From assembly GCA_003117195.1 (NCBI GenBank), contig BDSI01000027.1, positions 866,001 to 930,000 of the forward strand: a stretch of 64,000 nucleotides of DNA. The letters are read 5' to 3'. Below, one piece after another: positions 60,333 to 64,000 of the stretch (the first letter of the stretch is position 1; every line of letters begins with the position of its first letter). The DNA is from Eudorina sp. 2006-703-Eu-15. Lineage: Eukaryota > Chlorophyta > Chlorophyceae > Chlamydomonadales > Volvocaceae. Both the position numbers and the translations under genes were made by a program. Below the pieces are notes generated by a model, which did no database searches, was not told where the DNA came from, and worked only from the letters and a program-made list of their open reading frames with translations.

Positions 60333-63300
60333 ATGCCTCGGGAGCTCGTGACTATACAAGTAGGCCAGTGTGGCAACCAAGTTGGATGCCGTTTCTGGGA
60401 GCTGGCCCTCCGGGAACATGCAGCATACAACACGAAAGGCGTTTACGACGAAGCCCTTAGCAGGTGAGTGGCATGCTTCATTTGTCATACACACGGGCCG
60501 GCTTAAGGGCGTGGGCACCCTTGTTGGTGCCGGGCACCGGGGAGCGTACCGAATGGGCAACACGACTCGGTTGCAGCAATGCCCTGTGTCCCTGATTTCA
60601 CGCTAACCACCGCATGCTAAAGACCACGGTGTCTCTCGCCTATGGCGTTTGCTGAGTCGAGCCCTCTCAGTGTCCCTCGCACCTGACCCTGACGCCCATC
60701 CTGGCCCACCCTCCCGATTATGTGCTGTGTCCGGACTACAGCTTCTTCCGCAATGTGGATACCCGGGTGGAACCACCCAGGTGAGCTGGGGAGGAACGGG
60801 GGAAAGGGGAGGGGGCATAGGGTGGTTGGCAGCTTGAGAGCGGATCTGTTCAGGCGGCTGGTGTGCAAAAGGCGGAGCGAGGTGTGTGGCCCCTGGCATC
60901 CCCGGCCCCAATACGTTCAGGAACCTGCCCGTGGGAGATGGCAAGGGCCCCATCCGAACCCTTAAGGTGAGTGGAAGGAAGCGAGGCCTTGCTGATGTAT
61001 CGTAATGTACGTAGTTGGGTAAGTAGGAAGGTAGGTAACTGGTTGGGTAGCTAGGTAGGTAGGTAGTTAGTTATCCTGGTAGGTAGGTGGGCAAGTCAGT
61101 CTGTAAGTACATGTTAATTATATCAATGGTGGTTCGTGGGGCCCGTCTGCCGCCAGGTCCCAAGGGGCCTGTGACCTACTCGTGCATATGCCACAGTCCG
61201 CGGGACGTGAGGGGCTAAATTGAGAAAAATAAATAAACCCGCAGAACGAACCCGGGCACACCCAGCATACTTACGGGGTGCGGTACCTGCAGAGCAAACG
61301 AAAAGACGTGAGGGGCGGAGCCCCTTGGGTGCAGCCAGGCTGTAATGCCGCAGCCAACTGGGAACGCCTTTCCGTTTTGGACTCGTCTATCCCTTGGGTA
61401 ATCAGTCCCTGGCGTTGATGACCCGCGGGTCATGTCCCCAGGCCCGCTCCGTCATCGTGGACATGGAATGCGGCGTCATCAACGAGATGCTCAAGGTGGT
61501 GGGGGGCCCCGACGTGGATCAGGGTTGAGGTCCAGCAGCATGTGTGTGTGTGGGGGGGGGTCTTGCGACGCCGCAGGTCTGCCCAGCTGTTTCCTGACGC
61601 TGTGCGGTGCGTTCACATGCGGCGGGGGTTCCGCAGGGGCCCCTAGGGGAGGTCCTGGACACCCGGCAACTCGTCTCCGACGTCAGCGGCGCGGGCAACA
61701 ACTGGGCGCACGGCCACCACATGTACGGCCCGCAGTACCACGATGCGATCCTGGACAAGATCCGCCTCACCACCGAGGACTGCGACTCGCTGCAGGCAGG
61801 CGAGGGGCTGTCGGACCGGACCGGACGGGCGGCGGAAGCGAGTCGGGCTTTGGTTGCTCCGTGAGCCGGGACACAGCGTATCGGGCAAGGGTCCAGGGTC
61901 CTGGTGCACGGGACACTTCCAGCTGCACCATTTGCCTCCCGGCTGCTCGCTTGCCTGCGTCCTGAAGTATACGGCAGCTTAGGCATGAAGCTCCCCCAGC
62001 CGGCCCTTCCTGAACCCCCTTGGCCGTCCCTCAGAGCTTCATGCTGCTGCACTCTCTGGGAGGCGGCACCGGCAGCGGCGTGGGCACGTACATCGTGCAG
62101 ATGCTGGCGGTGAGGAGGCCCCGGGGGGCGGGCGGGCGGGCGTGAGGTTGAGGTCAAGGTTGGCGTGACGATGAAGGGGGAGCGGCCGCGCACATACGCG
62201 GTGGTGCCATTTGTCCGCCAAGCACCTCAATATACGGTACACATATTCTGCGGTTACCTGCGCGGCCCCTGGTTCCCTGCTCTGTCCTTGGCGCCTTGCC
62301 CTGCCCTGGCCCGGCCCCTTGTCCTGCCCTGCCCGGCCGACGGGTCCCAGGACGAGTTCCCGGGCGTCTTCCGGTTCACGGGCAGCGTGTTCCCCTCCGA
62401 GGAGGACGATGTGGTCACCTCGCCGTACAACGCCCTCTTGGCCCTAGGCCAGCTGGTTGAGCATGCGGACTGCGTGCTGCCCATCGAGAACCAGGCGCTG
62501 ATCGACATCGTCAACCGGGCGGATGCGGCGCGGGAGCGGGCGGCGGGTAGGTCTGGGACCTGGGGGCCGTGTTTGCGGGGGACGGAGAGGGCGCTGAGGG
62601 TGGTAGCCAAGCCAGGGACAGCAGGGGGCAGTGCAGGGCCACGCATGCGGCTGGGCGCACTTTGCCTCCCCGCCCTCGATGTCTCTGGGGATGGTCCGAA
62701 GTCCCATCACTAGCCGCAGGATGGACCGCTGACGCCGCCGCTGCCGCTCCAATCACAGGCGGCAGTGCCGCCCCCTCCTCCGCGGCGGCCGAGGGCCTTG
62801 GCGGCAGCAACAAGCCCTTCGACTCCATGAACTCGGTGGCGGCCAGCCTGCTGCTCCACATGACCGCCAGCGTGCGGTTCGAGGGGCCCCTGAACGTGGA
62901 CCTGAACGATATCACCATGAACCTGGTCCCCTACCCGCGGATGCACTTCCTGCTGTCCAGCATGTCCCCGCTGCTGCCGCCCCCCAAGGACAAGGACGTG
63001 GGCCGCCAGGCGCTGGCGCTGCAGCCCAGGACGCTCGACCAGGTACCTCGAGCATCCGGCATCGTGCGATTTGCCTGATCGTGCGCACGCCCCCATCTCC
63101 CATTCTCCCTTGGGCCGTCGAATCCGCGCCACGCTTCCGCGCCTGCTCACTCCGCACCGCGACAGGTGTTCGGCGAGGTGTTCAGTCGGGAGCATCAGCT
63201 CATTCGGGCGGACCCCCGCCACGCCACCTACCTGGCCTGTGGCCTCATCGCCCGGGGCCCCACCGCTACCATCGCCGACATCAACCGCAACATCGCCCGA

Positions 63301-63963
63301 CTGCGGCCGCAGCTGAGGATGGTGCACTGGAACAGCGAGGTGGGTAGGGGGCCGCCGCGTTAGGGGGGTTCCAGGAAGGCGCCAAGGCCATCCGTGTGGC
63401 GGGGGGACCGGGGCCGGGTTGACTCATGCGGTTTCACTGTCCAAGACAACCTGTTTTTTTAAACGGTCAGGGAAACGGAACGGAGAGAAGAGTACCCGGT
63501 GTGGAGGTACGGAGGAGGGAGAGTCCCGTTGTCCCGATTGCCCAGGGAGGGGTGGGTGGGGCTCGCGGGTCTACATGAGCCTGCAGGTCGGCGTGGGGCT
63601 GTCAACGATGCCGAAGTATCAGCGCTTCAGCGGCAATCCTGTCTGCCAGCACACTACCACTGGTTCTGGGGCTCAGTGCTTCGGGCTAGCTAAGCGGCCT
63701 CTCCGGCCTCCTCGCACACTGCTGGCTCCGGTAACCTTCGCGGACCGGTTACCGGTTTGTGACTATGCCCTCCGCCCCGCCCCGCGCCTCCACCCCTGCG
63801 CCCGCCCACCGCATGTCTGATTCCTGCAGGGCTTCAAGCTGGGCATCTGCAGCACCCCGCCCGTGGGCTGTCCCTTCGGGCTGCTGTGCCTGGCTAACAA
63901 CACGGCCATCGCCACCACCTTCAACACCATGAGGGAGCGGTTTGAGAAGCTGTATCGTCGAAG
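60333..63963 (+). CDS. BLD2: Epsilon-tubulin (3' end outside window)
   Basis: Exons 60333-60463, 60742-60780, 60921-60966, 61442-61495, 61637-61795, 62035-62109, 62351-62546, 62759-63042, 63166-63339 and 63830-63963 encode the first ~430 residues; the last exon(s) lie beyond the right edge. The start [18 protein letters not shown], then [13 protein letters not shown] and FFRNVDTRV, is specific to epsilon- rather than alpha/beta-tubulin. Also seen: the nucleotide-binding [78 protein letters not shown] and [17 protein letters not shown]. Epsilon-tubulin is needed for triplet microtubules in basal bodies; in Chlamydomonas loss of it (bld2) prevents basal-body assembly. A Gly/Ser/Ala insert ([18 protein letters not shown]) sits where other species have a variable loop. 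The intron after 61795 seems to start GC. Confidence 0.95.
61020..61095 (+). repeat. GTAG-rich tandem tract in epsilon-tubulin intron 3
   Basis: A run of imperfect ggta/gtag tetranucleotides (for example taggtaggtaggtag) within the intron 60967-61441. The motif repeats many gt and ag dinucleotides, so it contains numerous cryptic splice-like sites. Confidence 0.8.
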
Positions 63964-64000
63964 GTGGGGCCAGCCAGGATCCGGGCCGGGAGAGGCCGTA

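Overview
The window looks like nuclear DNA of a ciliated green alga (Chlorophyceae, volvocine/Chlamydomonas-like). Almost every gene is split by short GT-AG introns and exons are GC-rich. Several proteins carry Ala/Gly/Gln/Pro low-complexity stretches, (GT)n tracts sit in non-coding DNA, and the gene set combines plastid functions (plastid terminal oxidase, Der GTPase, DUF3172 protein, cysteine synthase) with ciliary ones (CCDC13, epsilon-tubulin). I assembled gene models by hand by joining exons on frame, splice-site phase and family similarity. First exons are the weakest part; internal joins are mostly phase-consistent.

Layout: 0.2-3.1 kb (-) CCDC13-like coiled coil; 3.9-8.1 kb (-) RNA polymerase II CTD-interacting-domain (CID) protein with a long Pro/Gln/Ala tail; 9.6-14.5 kb (+) plastid terminal oxidase in 12 exons; 17.3-20.3 kb (-) PRMT1; 20.5-22.3 kb (+) intronless NCA1-like RING protein; 25.4-30.9 kb (-) TIS11/TTP-type tandem CCCH protein; 31.7-35.6 kb (-) O-acetylserine (thiol)lyase; 35.7-38.0 kb (+) DUF3172 thylakoid-type protein; 38.9-42.5 kb (-) F-box/LRR protein; 42.7-44.0 kb (+) NTAN1-type N-terminal Asn amidohydrolase; 44.9-46.7 kb (-) mitochondrial phosphate carrier; 46.8-53.4 kb (+) Der/EngA double GTPase with a 400-residue C-terminal extension; 55.5-58.2 kb (-) large unrecognised membrane-anchored low-complexity protein; 58.4-59.1 kb (-) small unrecognised membrane-anchored protein; 60.3 kb to the right edge (+) epsilon-tubulin, 3' truncated by the window.

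Four divergent pairs share short intergenic segments of about 70-250 bp (PRMT1/NCA1, OASTL/DUF3172, F-box-LRR/NTAN1, phosphate carrier/Der), so bidirectional promoters are likely. Larger gaps at 14.5-17.3, 22.3-25.4 and 53.4-55.5 kb separate convergent genes and hold no gene I can support. The genes do not form a pathway. Themes that recur are cilia/basal body (epsilon-tubulin, CCDC13, possibly PRMT1), plastid redox and translation (PTOX, OASTL, Der), and post-transcriptional or protein-fate control (CID protein, CCCH protein, F-box protein, NTAN1). I found no CRISPR, prokaryotic island, virus or toxin gene.
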